Shown piece after piece: positions 9,934 to 33,439 of a stretch of DNA of 64,000 bases. Position 1 is the first letter of the stretch; each line of letters begins with the position of its first letter. The translations under genes and the position numbers were made by a program. This DNA is from Mytilus trossulus (taxonomy: Eukaryota > Mollusca > Bivalvia > Mytilida > Mytilidae): the NCBI RefSeq assembly GCF_036588685.1, contig NC_086378.1, forward strand, positions 78,633,127 to 78,697,126, read 5' to 3'. Below the pieces are notes generated by a model. It made no database searches. It was not told the DNA's origin and saw only the letters and a program-made list of their open reading frames with translations.

Positions 9934-11238
9934 TTATTCATTGCACTAATGATTCTACAGGCATAGAAACACAACAAACCATTTTCATACAATAACATTC
10001 AACAAAACAGTCTATAAAATCAGTATAAATTAACATAAGATATTTGGTGTAATTGATGATAAAATCGCAAGTAAGCACAGTTAGCAAACTAACAATTCTC
10101 AAGTAAAAGTAAATCTCCACTATATTTACGCAGTATTTCAGCCATTACTTGTGTGCGAAAACTCCCATTTCAATAAGTATAGATTTTTTTCTTTTTATAA
10201 AAGATTTGAAATTGCACATTTTTTGTAAAAAGTATGATAATTGATAAAGATTGGGAACATCTTTTAATTTCAAAATTTTAATTTTACTATTTTCCTCATT
10301 AATTTGTTTCCTTGAAGTTGTTTTAAGGGGGCTCCTGGGTATAAATGATTTTTTTTTCTAATATAGGATTTTGCTAATTTTTTTCATAAATGAACTTTAT
10401 CATATACTTAAAAGAAAAATGAAATAAAATACAATATATTTCATTGTTCATTTAAGCTAAAATCTGCCTCTGGAAGAAGCATACATTTTTGTTAATGTCC
10501 TTTTTTTCTGTTGAACTATTAGGAGAAAAAGAGGAAATATCGAAATAAAAAAATAACCTAATATAAGAAATTGCTTAAATTTTACAATTATTTAGTTTAT
10601 GTACAGCTTATTTGAAAACAATAATAAAAAATATAGGTCACCGATGAGTAAAAAAAGATATTTCAAATTTAAGGCCAAAAAATGGCATTTTTGCACCAAA
10701 GGGAGATAATTTGGAGCTTTTTCAATTTTTAAAGTCATCTGGGGCCAAACTTAATCATTTTTTGGGGTTGTTGTTTTGTACCATATCATAAAGAAACAAC
10801 TAATAGTGTAATAAATAAAATTTGTAATGAAAAAATAAAGGTTTTATTTTTTTTGCCAAAATTTTTGTACCCACGAGCCACCTTAAAGAATTGTTTTAAA
10901 ATACTAATTCAGTTTACCATCAGTAATTCAGAACCAACACTAAATACAAAGTTAAAAAAAAAAGAATTCTATTCTAAGTCTTCAGCTGAAGTACATGTAA
11001 GTTGAACTCATCTCCAAACATTAATCATAATACAATCATCACAGGCAAGATACAGGTAACATTCTAAAATCATATAAAAATCTAAAATACATAAACATAA
11101 CTTATTTCCGCATTAATGATTCTGTAAATGTAATAAAATCTGCGAACACAAGCAAATAGAATTATGACTTCCAATCTTGACTAATCAATGCACGATAAAC
11201 TGTCCATAGAAATAATCAGCTAAATTGATCATGTGATA
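9934..11238 (-). other. PTPMT1: Presumed PTPMT1 3' UTR
   Basis: The minus strand has AATAAA close to 9934-9939 as a candidate poly(A) signal. If used, the 3' UTR would be about 1.3 kb and would include the TTAA-flanked element at 10327-10882. No coding potential. Confidence 0.35.
10327..10882. mobile_element. piggyBac-like non-autonomous element (TTAA target duplication)
   Basis: Flanked on both sides by TTAA (10323-10326 and 10883-10886). Terminal inverted repeats of about 20 bp: left GGGGGCTCCTGGGTATAAA, right the complement of GGTGGCTCGTGGGTACAAAA. The interior (556 bp) is AT-rich with no transposase. A TTAA duplication with short inverted termini is the hallmark of the piggyBac superfamily. 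Confidence 0.7.
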
Positions 11239-11382
11239 TCAAGATCCTGCAGTATTTTCAGAAAATGAGTTCTGGTTTTCAAAATAAGTATGAATAGACT
11301 GAATTTGTTTATCACGTAACCACACATGAGATCTCTTAGTTTTGATAAATTCTACAGCTTCATCAGGCGTCCATTTATTTAC
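11239..11382 (-). CDS. PTPMT1: PTPMT1 exon 4 with stop
   Basis: 47 codons plus TGA, starting VNKWTPDEAVEFIKTKRSH after TTTGTAG. Matches the VHKWSPEEAV helix of the human protein; the tail is divergent. Confidence 0.92.
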   Translation of the reverse strand, partial: VNKWTPDEAVEFIKTKRSHVWLRDKQIQSIHTYFENQNSFSENTAGS

Positions 11383-14300
11383 CTACAAAGAGAAAGATGG
11401 AAAAATATTTAACTTAATGAAATAAATAAGACAGTAACATAGATAAGTCAATCATAAATAGATATAACATTGCTCTGATTTTAGCCAGTTGTTAACGAAT
11501 CAACAAATTCAGACATGAACACTCACTGTGTTAAACAATTTAGAAATTATTGTGATATTTTTATTGTCAAATGAGAAAAATATCTGGTTCAAAATAATAA
11601 TTGAAGTGGTTGTAAGCACTGAATGGTAAAGATTGCTTGAATTTATCAATGGAATGTAAAATTTTAAAAATAAAGCATTGGTTGTTGTTGATTCAACTAC
11701 AATTCAGGACAATGGGGAGATAACATCAATATTTAGATGGCTTTGATAATGACATCATTTATATTTAAGAACAGATATTAGATTCCTGCACCTTGTAAAA
11801 GTTATGATATTTCTTGATAGGTGTAGGCTTGTAGCATTATTTTGACTGGAATATCTGAGCATATATTCAAGTGATAAATTTCTGGAAATGTTCATGGATA
11901 GGATGTATAGAATATTATGATCAATGCGCTATATTTTGTGTATCAAAAAGGTAGGGGTAAGCCTTGGAAAATTTAGATATCTAGTCAGTAAAATATGGTT
12001 TTGATTGCATTTCATGCAATCTTAAACCAAAACTGTTCATTAATAATATTACTGTGAAAGTACTTTTATTCGTGGGGTACCAATTTTCGTGGTTTTCGTG
12101 GATTACTTAATCCACGAATTTAAGTGTCCAACGAAATAAAACAACCATTGTCCAAATCAAGACATGGAAAGATCCCCCTGAAGGTTTGACTACTGATATG
12201 ATCTAGAGAATATATTGAATAACCTTGAATATGAGAATACTTTAATAGCAGCCACAGAGCTACAAATGCATGCAGGATTATACCCATTTAATCTTTGATA
12301 ACCTAAACTGTACAACTTTTGATCTTTTAATTTTCATAAAAAAAAGTTTTTTTCAATGAAAGTCAGATTTCCGGTATTAATATGCAAGTATGATAAAGTG
12401 TTCATTTTACATCCTTGTAGTTCTCGTTCATATGGGAAATAATATTTTCATGCTGGGCTTGATTTTGATAAGAATTATTTGACAATTATAGTAACGCTTA
12501 CATCATTTGTTTATAATACTGATTTCTTTAGGTGACATGTTTATGGCCTAATTAACACCTTTGATAGTCCTTTATCTGTTGATCACTTTATCATGGGTTA
12601 ATTAGTGTTGTCACTACGATTTACAGGATCAATGTTTACTTTGCAATTCCTTCATTTCAGACTATTTGTTATTAATACCTTTGTTTCTAAAGGATTTAAT
12701 TTTTCAAATTTTTTTTAGAAAACTAAAATCCACGAATTTAAAAACCCACGGACATGTAAATATTTCTAAAACCACGAAAATTGATACCCACGAATTAAAG
12801 TACTTTCACAGTAGTCATGAATTCCTTCACAATCTTGTTTGGAATTGCATTAATTTATTATTATTTTTTGGCATTTTACCAGTAATTGGCAATTCACAAT
12901 AACAAATACCAGTACATGTATATGCATTCATTTCTGAATTCAAAATTGAAAATGTTTTCAAAAGTTTTAACAGATTTATTATAACAAAATAGTATAAAAA
13001 TAACAAAAATCACTTCTATTTAGCTCAGGAAAGGCATTTGGGGAGATACTTATTAGTTAAAAGAGTAAAGCTTCAGTGTAGTCAATAAGAGGAGATAATT
13101 AAGCATACAATTAGTGGTTGAGCAAAGCATGTATATGATTTATGTAATCTAAAGTGCTTCTTTCTCTCTATGTGATCTGGTGTATTTACCTGCATGACTT
13201 TGAAATGAATACTACTTTAAAATATTTTTAGGCAGTACTCATTCAAATATCATTTTAAGGAGTGTTCAATACATAATATAATCTGAAGCGGTGTTCAAAT
13301 AAATTGTCAATTCCGACTTACATGAACTAAATAACATGCTACTATAGTTGTACTTCTGGTTCTGCCAGCTTTACAGTGAACATATACACTCTCTTCCCTC
13401 TTTCTATATTTCATAATAAATTGTACAGCTTTGTTTATATTCTCCTGTGTAGGGGTCCCTACATAATCTACTGTTTGTAGGAATAACTGGTCCACACCAA
13501 GATCCTTCCATTCCTGTGTATAAAAGTCAATCGATTACTGTAATAATTATTAATCATGGAATTACAATTTTGGATGATTTCCTGGGTAAAGGTAAACAAC
13601 AATATTAAATATTCAATGAAGTAAAAATTTCCTATAGTTTTGTATGCAGACTTTGGCAGAAGCATGAAATCATGTTTTGGCAAAAAAAAAAAAAAAATTG
13701 TTTACAAGTTAACAAATGAATCAACAGTAAAATCAAATATAATTAGTTATATATAGTTATAGTAGGACACCTCTGGGTGCGGGAATTTCTCACTGCATTG
13801 AAGACCTATTGGTGACCTTATGCTGTTGTCTGTTCTATGGTTGGGTTGTTGTCTCTATGACACATTCCCCATTTTCATTCTCAATTTTATGCACCAAAAT
13901 TTTTCCATTCCAGTTTTATAAACGTCAATCGTCATAAGATATGTAGATTTTTAAATAACGTTTTTAACCAAGTTTCATTCTGAATTAGTATATTAAGTGG
14001 CATTATTGAAAACTATTTATAGATAGTTATGAGGTGCTTTTTTTCAACACATTTAACATTTTATTAATTAATTAATGTTAAAAATAATCACTCTTGTAAT
14101 TTGGTTACCAAGAAGTGTTTTGAGGGAAAAAGAAGTATTTTTTTTAGGCCACTTTATGATCTTTTTCTTTTTTCTTATTTGATGCACGAAGAAAGTTTAA
14201 TTTGGATTCTTTAACAAATAGTACATTTTAGTTGTTCTGAATAATTCCAGACAACTCTTCATATCAAACATGTTTCTTAGTCAAACAACAGACCAATCTG

Positions 14301-15713
14301 AGTAAATACAGTTGTACTTAACACAAAAATGCAAAGGCAGTTTTGAACAATTCCAGATTTACTGATCATGCTGATATAAATGTAAGAACGTTGAACAGAT
14401 AAATCATACCTTTTCTGTTGGAATCATGCCTTTCATTTCCCAGTCTTCATTCAAACTGATCACACCTTTAATATTCTCATCCTCAACAAGCTGTAAAAGT
14501 TCAAAGAAAGAATACAGGTTTCCAACAAATGTGATTTTTCACAAAAGTTATGACATGTTGGTTTTTTTATCATTTTTCATTGTAGTCTTCGTAATCAATA
14601 ATTTTGCTTATAGCATTTGAGAAATAGACCAAAACACAAAATTTTATATTGTTTAGTGAACCATTATTGAGGCTAAGGTCAGATGAAATCTGTCAGCCAA
14701 ACATGTAATTAACCATAACAAAATTCCATACACCAAATAAAGTTAACCTGTTGCCAAGTGTGGCAACAGAATTTGGGATAAGGACTTCATGTAGCTTTAA
14801 CCTTGGTCACAGATCCATTTAAAAAGGTCAAAGTCAGATGAACTGTATCTAATGAACCTTTGACCTTGAAATTACCCATATATACCAAATGTATGCATCT
14901 TATTACTCCTAATAAGTAATTATTTTACTGAACAAATAAAAATTATTTTCTTTCAAGCAGGTACTGAATTATGAAAATGAGGTCAAGGACAATGGACATA
15001 TGACAGATAAAAACTTGGTAACAGAGGTATCTGCATAAAACATATTAAGTAACAAGGTTTTTTAGTTGAACTGTCTAAAATATAAAGCTTAACACAAATG
15101 GTTTAAGCAGTCACTGTTGCTGGATTATTATACTTATGTCTCACATCTTGTACCTTCTGCGCTTGCCAGGTGAAATCAGACATAAACATGATAAAAATTT
15201 GTTATCAAATTAAAAGTTATATCAAGTATATCTGCATCTTCACCCTTAAGATGAAAAATTGTTGCAGTTCAAATGATGTCTATTTAGAATCATGGGGTTC
15301 ACATATTGTGTGTTTTCAAATGTATCCTAGTGTTAAGAAGCTGTATTTTTGGTTTTGGGGTGGGTTTTTGTTTATATCTTTGCTTAACGGCAAAGTTGGC
15401 ATTACATACATGTGCAACATTCTTTGATATAATCCTCAAGAGAGAGAAATCAATATGGCTGAATTTTTAATTTCTATAAAGGGGAGAGCACTCACTGACT
15501 ATACCTTTTTACTGTATTCCTTTACGGGGAGCACATACATGACATAGTAGGACAGATAAATACCTTTTTACTATTTTCCTTCAAGGGGAGAGCACCCAAT
15601 ACAACTGTTTCATCAATTCTGTTGTACCATTGCCTGTTTGTTATCTTTGTCATAAGTTTGTTATAATACAATGTTGGATAGAAGGCAATTCTCCCAAATA
15701 AGCTTCCTGACAT
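11239..15713 (-). CDS. PTPMT1: Mitochondrial phosphatidylglycerophosphatase PTPMT1, 4 exons
   Basis: Minus-strand exons 15564-15713, 14410-14490, 13322-13513 and 11239-11382 join to 188 codons plus stop, all introns phase 0. PTPMT1 is a dual-specificity-type phosphatase of the mitochondrial inner membrane that dephosphorylates phosphatidylglycerophosphate on the way to cardiolipin. The P-loop HCKAGRTR gives nucleophile Cys124 and Arg130; the TVDYVG segment supplies the likely general acid Asp93, 31 residues before the cysteine as in mammals. FYPTLYYNK near the N-terminus, WYNRIDETVVLGALPLK and the C-terminal VNKWTPDEAVEFI also match the family. The human protein is slightly longer (201 residues as I recall). 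The start at 15713 is the first ATG after an in-frame TAA. The gene is convergent with PCBD1 and divergent from ETFB. Confidence 0.95.
12052..12811 (+). mobile_element. TIR element family M1, copy 1 (PTPMT1 intron 3)
   Basis: Begins CTGTGAAAGTACTTTTATTC and ends with the inverted copy GAATTAAAGTACTTTCACAG, flanked by a TA duplication. The inverted termini extend about 40 bp and repeat a CGTGG/CCACG theme. 760 bp with no transposase: a MITE. The second copy (44320-45084) is in opposite orientation inside PKNOX. Confidence 0.85.
13322..13513 (-). CDS. PTPMT1: PTPMT1 exon 3 (catalytic P-loop)
   Basis: 64 codons starting EWKDLGVDQL after a CACAG acceptor and ending ACYLVH before GTAAGT. Contains TVDYVGTPT and VYVHCKAGRTRSTT. 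Confidence 0.97.
13768..13893 (-). repeat. Interspersed repeat family A, partial copy (PTPMT1 intron 2)
   Basis: Shares TGCTGTTGTCTGTTCTATGG and GGGTTGTTGTCTCTATGACA with the copy at 3728-3900. Confidence 0.7.
14410..14490 (-). CDS. PTPMT1: PTPMT1 exon 2
   Basis: 27 codons, LVEDENIKGVISLNEDWEMK to PTEK, between TTTACAG and GTATGA. Matches the conserved DENVRGVITMNEEYE region of vertebrate PTPMT1. Confidence 0.93.
15480..15600 (-). repeat. Tandem duplication of the PTPMT1 exon 1 end and donor
   Basis: The block ATACCTTTTTACT, TTTCCTT/TTCCTTTA and GGGGAG(A)GCAC occurs at 15559-15595 (true exon end and donor) and again at about 15503-15533; a further GGGGAGAGCACTCAC lies at 15481-15495. On the minus strand the second copy presents AAAAAG followed by GTATAG, a decoy donor about 60 bases downstream of the real one. 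Confidence 0.7.
15564..15713 (-). CDS. PTPMT1: PTPMT1 exon 1
   Basis: 50 codons from MSGSLFGRIAFYPTLYYNK to ENSKK, donor GTATTT on the minus strand. An in-frame TAA lies four codons upstream of the ATG. The end of this exon is partly duplicated downstream (15480-15540). Confidence 0.93.
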
Positions 15714-16225
15714 TATCAATCTTTATTGTTCTATCTCCAAGCTGCACCAACACCTAGAAATATAAAACAAATGACATATGCACGAAAGGAAAATATTAAA
15801 ATACTCAAAAATATTCTTCATAAAAACAAATTCATTGTTGTATGTTGTATGTTAGCATTTTTAAAAGAACTTTGTTTATCCCATGAAATATCGAACATTA
15901 CCACATACTGGTACATGAAGTAGTTAGTACCAGTGGTAATTAAAATAAAAATCTATCCTAAAGAAAATAGATTTACAGAGTAATTGAGAGTTTATATTCT
16001 AATGGACAATTAATCCAATTCATCAGAACTAGATCATAACATACTCAGATAAGATGTGGTAGGCCCTGCATTAGAGAGTTATAATGAAATAAAGCAAAAT
16101 ATCAAACAAAGGGTTTCTTTGGAGATTTGGAAATGATGATATAATACTTTTGAAATAATTACTAGTTAAGATTTAAAGTTGATTTTTTTTTTTATTAAAG
16201 TACCCATGTCATGCATGTTAATTAT

Positions 16226-16383
16226 AGTATAACTAATCGCTCTATTTGAATATCCAAAATAAGACAACGCCTGACCGAACGACGCATGGATTAAACGAGT
16301 GCGCAGCACGAGTTTAATCCATAGCGGCGTTTGGTCACAAGTTGTCTTATTTTTGATATTCAAATACGGCGATTAGTTATACT
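16226..16383. repeat. 158-bp imperfect palindrome (foldback MITE)
   Basis: Outer arms AGTATAACTAATCGC and GCGATTAGTTATACT; then ATTTGAATATC and GATATTCAAAT; then AAGACAAC and GTTGTCTT; then TGGATTAAAC and GTTTAATCCA around a GAGTGCGCAGCACGA centre. The whole block folds into one long hairpin. Confidence 0.8.
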
Positions 16384-17253
16384 TTTTATTACATTGGCTA
16401 ATGGCTTTTTTTTTTATGAAATTAATGTAGAAAATGTAAGGGACTATATGTGTTTCCTACGCATTCACAAGTTGTTTTGATCCGAGGTTATCGACGTCAT
16501 GACAACGCCTATTGTTGTATGACGTCAGAGAGTGAAATAACCACGTTTATTTCACATGTGAAATTATCGGTTTTTATCCACCTGGGAAATCAATGTAATT
16601 CATTGCAACCAATGTAATAATATAAGTTATTTTGATCTTATTATATAAATAATGTAATACAGCAAAAAGTGTCAAATTCTATTGGATAGTTTATCTAAAT
16701 ATTAAAAAACAAAAATATTATGCAATCCCGAATTAAGTTTATAACATATGTTTTTTACCATGATACAAATGTAAAGAAAAGCATTCAATTTTTATGTAAG
16801 TTTCCTAACAAATCATTTGCTGTTCTGATATTATTTTTTTACTATCAATGTGCCGCATTAGACAAGAAATAAAAAATGAAAATATCAGCATGAAAATGTT
16901 AAATCCTGAATATATAATGCGAAGGCATGTATTATAGGACTATTCACCCCAAAAACCTGTTTGGCCACAACATAAAAATTTCAAGTATATTTACAATTTT
17001 CACAATGAGTATAAAGTTTTAAGTTTGTTTAAATTAACATATGTTCCAATAGTTAAAGACTTTTTTCATTATAGGGTGAAAAATACAGGCAAAATTTAGA
17101 TGATTATGAAGTGTCCTATATTTTGACTTTAGTCATGTTAGTTGAACCTTTTAAAATATGTGTGTTTTGTTTGCATGCTACTTCCTTGTGACTGTGTAAT
17201 TATTATAATGTCGATTTTAAAAGCTTACTAGAGCTTGTGTTACTTTACTTACA

Positions 17254-17460
17254 ATGAGAGGGGGTAGGAGGGGTCATGATCCCAAAATCCTGGTCTAAAA
17301 ACACCTGATCGCAAAATCCCGGGCTTAAAAACAGGAAATCCCGAGTTCCCAAATTCGAAAAAAAAGAATTCCCGGATCCCGTAAGGATCAATCCCGAAAT
17401 CCCGAGCTTAAAAACACCCAATCCTGTAGTCCCAATAAAGGTCCTATCCCCCCTGTACTA
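17254..17460. repeat. CCCG-rich interspersed repeat family E, copy 1
   Basis: Repeated internal phrases ATCCCGAAATCCCGAGCTTA, GAATTCCCGGATCCC and AACACC(T)GATC. A diverged copy is at 41525-41720 in PKNOX intron 2. Confidence 0.7.
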
Positions 17461-17479
17461 TGTATTAACAATAAATAGT

Positions 17480-17703
17480 GGGTCTCATTGGGGTCTAAGC
17501 ATGACGCTGGATTGTCGATTTTTTGTAAGCGTGATACGTGAAAGTCAAATTATTGTGTTGTGACAACTGGAAATGAGGTCTTGCGGGCCTGTGGGAAATG
17601 ACAAAAAATTGAGAATTGCTTACGTACATAGTGTAAGCGGGATACGGGAATCCTACCAAAACAGTAAGCGGGATCCGGGATCGGAACCCCCAATGAGACC
17701 CCC
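17480..17703. mobile_element. Short TIR element with GGGTCTCATTGGGG ends
   Basis: Left end GGGTCTCATTGGGGTC, right end its inverse CCCCCAATGAGACCCC. Internally carries several GTAAGCGGGATACGGGA-type units. Non-coding; a small MITE or part of a larger family. Target duplication not clear. Confidence 0.65.
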
Positions 17704-18296
17704 TAAATCAAACTTTGATTTGATTGATTTTTTTGGGGGGAGGGGGGAAACCTATTAAACCACATCTCCTTATTCATATAGTTGCAATATTTTCAGTTAC
17801 CAACTCGGTATATTGATCTAGACTTTTGTAACTACAGTGTATGAAAGTTGTTTTCTTTCACACACAAAAAACAGAAATGAGAACAAAGTTAGTGTCCAGT
17901 GAAAATAACTTAATAAGCATTAAAAAGGGGGAAATAAATTCAAAATTGATTTAAAAAAAATCATATTTCGGTTTCTTTTTTCATTAAAATCGAAAATTGC
18001 TTGTCTTTAATAAACATTGACAGTTTTTTCAAAACATTTACATTTTCACGTGATACAAACTCTTCTGTCTTTGAAAACCACAAAAGTTAAAGAAAGGATA
18101 ACTTATTGTTCGAATGTTTTTATAACCTTTATTCTCTTTTTGAACTTTAGTTTGGTTGGTGTGGTAAAGTTTAATTGAAATTCTAATAAATATATATTTT
18201 TAACAGTGTAATTTTATTGACGATTTATCCATCACAATAACAATTAAAGTTGTCGTCATTAGGGCTCCAATAAATTCTCCCGGTTCAAAGGTCAAA

Positions 18297-30617
<12,321 letters not shown>

Positions 30618-30918
30618 CAGCATAATCATGATACTTAGAGGTAGGTTAGCTTTGATGAAGAAAGAATATAAGGGTTTTATATTCATGATTATTTCCTTTG
30701 GTTGGTGTTAAACCCTCCACCTAACATGGGAGACTGGTCTAACAGAACAACAAAGGGACATCTTTAAAACTAGCTGGAAAGGGCCACCCTCATCAAATCA
30801 TTACAAAGTCGAAAAAATAAATGACAAAAAGACTAACATCACAAAGTATTAATCTAAGAGAACTATAGAAGATACTAAAAGATAGATCAAATATAGTATC
30901 ATCTTAAAAATGAATAAA

Positions 30919-31092
30919 TAAAATGGAAAATGGAAATGGGGAATGTCTCAAAGAGACAACAAGCCGACCATAGAAAAAACAACAGCAGAAGGTCACCAAC
31001 AGGTCTTCAATGTACCGAGAAATTCCTGCACCCGGAGGCATCCTTCAGCTGGCCCTTAAACAAATATATACTAGTTCAGTGATAATGACAGC
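30919..31092 (+). repeat. Interspersed repeat family A copy
   Basis: AATGGGGAATGTCTCAAAGA, GACAACAAGCCGACCATAG, CTGCACCCGGAGGCATCC and TTCAGCTGGCCCTTAAAC blocks, reverse orientation to the copy at 3728-3900. Confidence 0.8.
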
Positions 31093-31239
31093 ATGTTCTT
31101 TCAGACTGAGATACAGATAATGTTAAATATTTTTCAAGATGAGCTTTTTTATGGCCCCGCCACTAAGTGTTCGTGGACATATTGTTTTACCCTTGACCGA
31201 AATTCCGTAATTCAGAAATTCTGTAATTCCGAAAGTCCG

Positions 31240-32400
31240 TAATTCCATATCTACAACAGACCATTATACAGAGTTTTTTTCAAAACCACTTCAGACATTG
31301 GGTTGACCTATGGAATGCAAGTTCTCCATGATGAGTTACAGATCAAGTTTATGTTTGGTTCTCAGTCTGCACCAAAAACTTTTTCAACTTCTAGTCCGAA
31401 GACCAATATTTTGACATTTTTCTTATTGGACCAAACAAAGTTTTGCAAAAACTAACTAGTCCGAACCAAATTTCACTAGTCTGGGGCATCGGACTAGTGG
31501 CTAACCGTGCAGACTGGGTTCTGCTCCTCTAAATTTCGCAAAAATTATGGGCTTTGGACTTTGATAAATTTGTGGGAAATCAGTTATACGGACTTTTTTC
31601 TAAGCGCTTTCAGATATTGGGATATTGGGATATTGGGATAATTTTTGGCATGTGAGTTAACCAAGATAAGTTACAGATCAAGTTTAATTTTTGTTCTGCT
31701 CTGCTTATTTTTGCCAAAATTACGAGCTTTGGACTTTGATTAATTGTTGCAAATCACAGTAATCGCTTTCAGATATTGGGCTGATTTTTGGTTTGTGAGT
31801 TACTCATGATGAGTTACAGATCTGGTTTACATTTCGTTCTGCTCGGCTCATTTTTGCTGTAATTTTGGGCTCTGGACTTTGATAAATTTTTGAAAATCAG
31901 TTAGACAGACTTTTTTTATGCCCCACCTACGATAGTAGAGGGGCATTATGTTTTCTGGTCTGTGCCTCCGTTCCTCTGTCCGTCTGTCATTTCGTTCCTT
32001 AGTCTGTGGGGCTGCTGTTGAAAGTTTTTAGTCAAGGTAGTTTTTGATGAAGTTTAAGTCCAATCAACCTGAAACTTAGTATACATGTTCCTTATAATAC
32101 GAGTATCTAATTTTAATGCCAAATTAGAGTTCTGACCCCAATTTCACAGTCCACTGAACATAGAAAATGATAGTGCAAGTGGGGCATCCGAGTACTGGGA
32201 CACATTTTTGTTCTCAATTCCTTCAGATATTAGGCTGATTTTTGGTATGTAAGCTAGCCATGATGAGTTACAGATCAAGTTTAAGTTTCATTCCGCTCCG
32301 CCAAATTTTTCTAAACTTAAGGGTTTACAACTTTAAAAATTGTTGAAAATGACAGTTATATGGACATTTTTCTGTATGCCTCCAGATTTTGAGACAACCA
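31240..32400. repeat. Tandem array of a roughly 150-base degenerate unit, interrupted
   Basis: Units share CAGATATTGGG, TTTTTGG(T/C)ATGTGAGTTA, GATGAGTTACAGATCAAGTT, GGTTCTGCTC and GGACTTTGATAAATT. The GATGAGTTACAGATC phrase recurs near 31332, 31667, 31808 and 32262. The array is split by a CCCCACCTACGATAGTAG element at 31918-32210. Confidence 0.7.
31918..32210 (+). repeat. CCCCACCTACGATAGTAG element, copy 1
   Basis: ATGCCCCACCTACGATAGTA, GGGGCATTATGTTTTCTGG, CCGTCTGTC and AACCTGAAACTTAGTATA blocks. Nearly the same sequence is at 57461-57725. A dispersed bivalve-type repeat that ends in GGGGCATCCG...TACTGGGACACAT. Confidence 0.8.
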
Positions 32401-33099
32401 TCATGTTTGTGTCCACATATATGTTATTGAAATTGCAGATTTTTCAAATTTTGGAGACGGGCCATTCGTGTTGCTTTGACACATCTATTTTTTTTTAAAT
32501 TAAATAATATTTTGTATAGCCATTCAACATGCAAAGCATAAGTTGATACATGTATGTTTAACAGCACGAAATGGGTTGAATGAGACTTTTTGAAAGAATT
32601 TTACTTGTCATGAGAAACTGGACATGTGACACTGGCACAAGTTGAACATAAACTCAAATTGATTTAACAGTCACATGATCTTTCATTTCCGAACACAAGT
32701 ATTCATGTTTAGTATATATATAAAAATATATAAGACTATTTGTGTTTCAATATATTTTTTTTATCTTGTTTCAGTTGTGAATTGACCAGTTACAGAATTC
32801 CACCAATCTCAGTGCAGATAGTTGTATAAAAAACAAAGAGAAGAGAACAATTTACAAATATTTATTTAATCAGATGAACTTAATTATAATTATTACAATT
32901 ATTTTTAGTGTTCATTTATTGTTTTTACAAATTACAGTTATTTTATAATGAAAAATGTGTGTATCAAAGAATTTGGTTGGCTACTTATTTTCACATGTTT
33001 TACTATTTACCTAGACCTTTGACATGAGAGACATAGAGGTGCCTTTTCAGTAGCAGAGCAATGTCTATGTATAAATCTTCAATTTAAGAAGGTAGAAAA

Positions 33100-33420
33100 A
33101 CATGGATACTTCATGTCTTAGTCTCTTAGATACAGGAAAGCAGATGCCTGGTGTTCTGAGCTTCCCATATCATGCTATACATGTATAAGCAGTAGGTCAA
33201 CTATTTTTGGTGTATTATATGACAGTGTTTTTATTATTAAAGGTGTAGATGTTTGTCTGGTATGGTTCATCTTTCTTTATTGGACCACATTAAGCTATTT
33301 TTCATGTACAATATACTATGAGTTAGATGTCAACTAAATTTGGTGTATTGAATGCTTATAAGGTGTACATATCTGTCAGACCAAAAATAGAGAAAAATGG
33401 ATAAAAAAATCAAGAATAGA
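33100..33420. repeat. Dispersed/tandem repeat related to 54890-57240
   Basis: Blocks such as AGCAGTAGGTCAACTAT, TTTGGTGTATT and GGTGTACATATCTGTC occur twice here and many times in 54890-57240. Confidence 0.55.
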
Positions 33421-33439
33421 TAACAAAAAGGTGCTTAGA

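Larger units (their letters stand above)
15714..18296. other. Intergenic region between divergent PTPMT1 and ETFB
   Basis: 2.6 kb with no gene. Presumably holds both promoters at its ends. Contains a 158-bp palindrome (16226-16383), a CCCGAAATCCCGAG-rich repeat (17254-17460) and a TIR repeat with GGGTCTCATTGGGG ends (17480-17703). The short reading frames fall within these repeats. Confidence 0.6.
30618..33240 (+). other. ETFB: ETFB 3' region with a possible 3'-UTR intron
   Basis: A strong donor AGAG|GTAGGT follows the stop by 23 bases (30641), and a strong acceptor TCTTGTTTCAG lies at 32764-32774. If spliced, the 3' UTR would skip the repeats at 30919-32400 and resume at 32775. Candidate poly(A) signals follow (for example ATTAAA near 33236). 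Inference from splice-site quality only. Confidence 0.4.
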
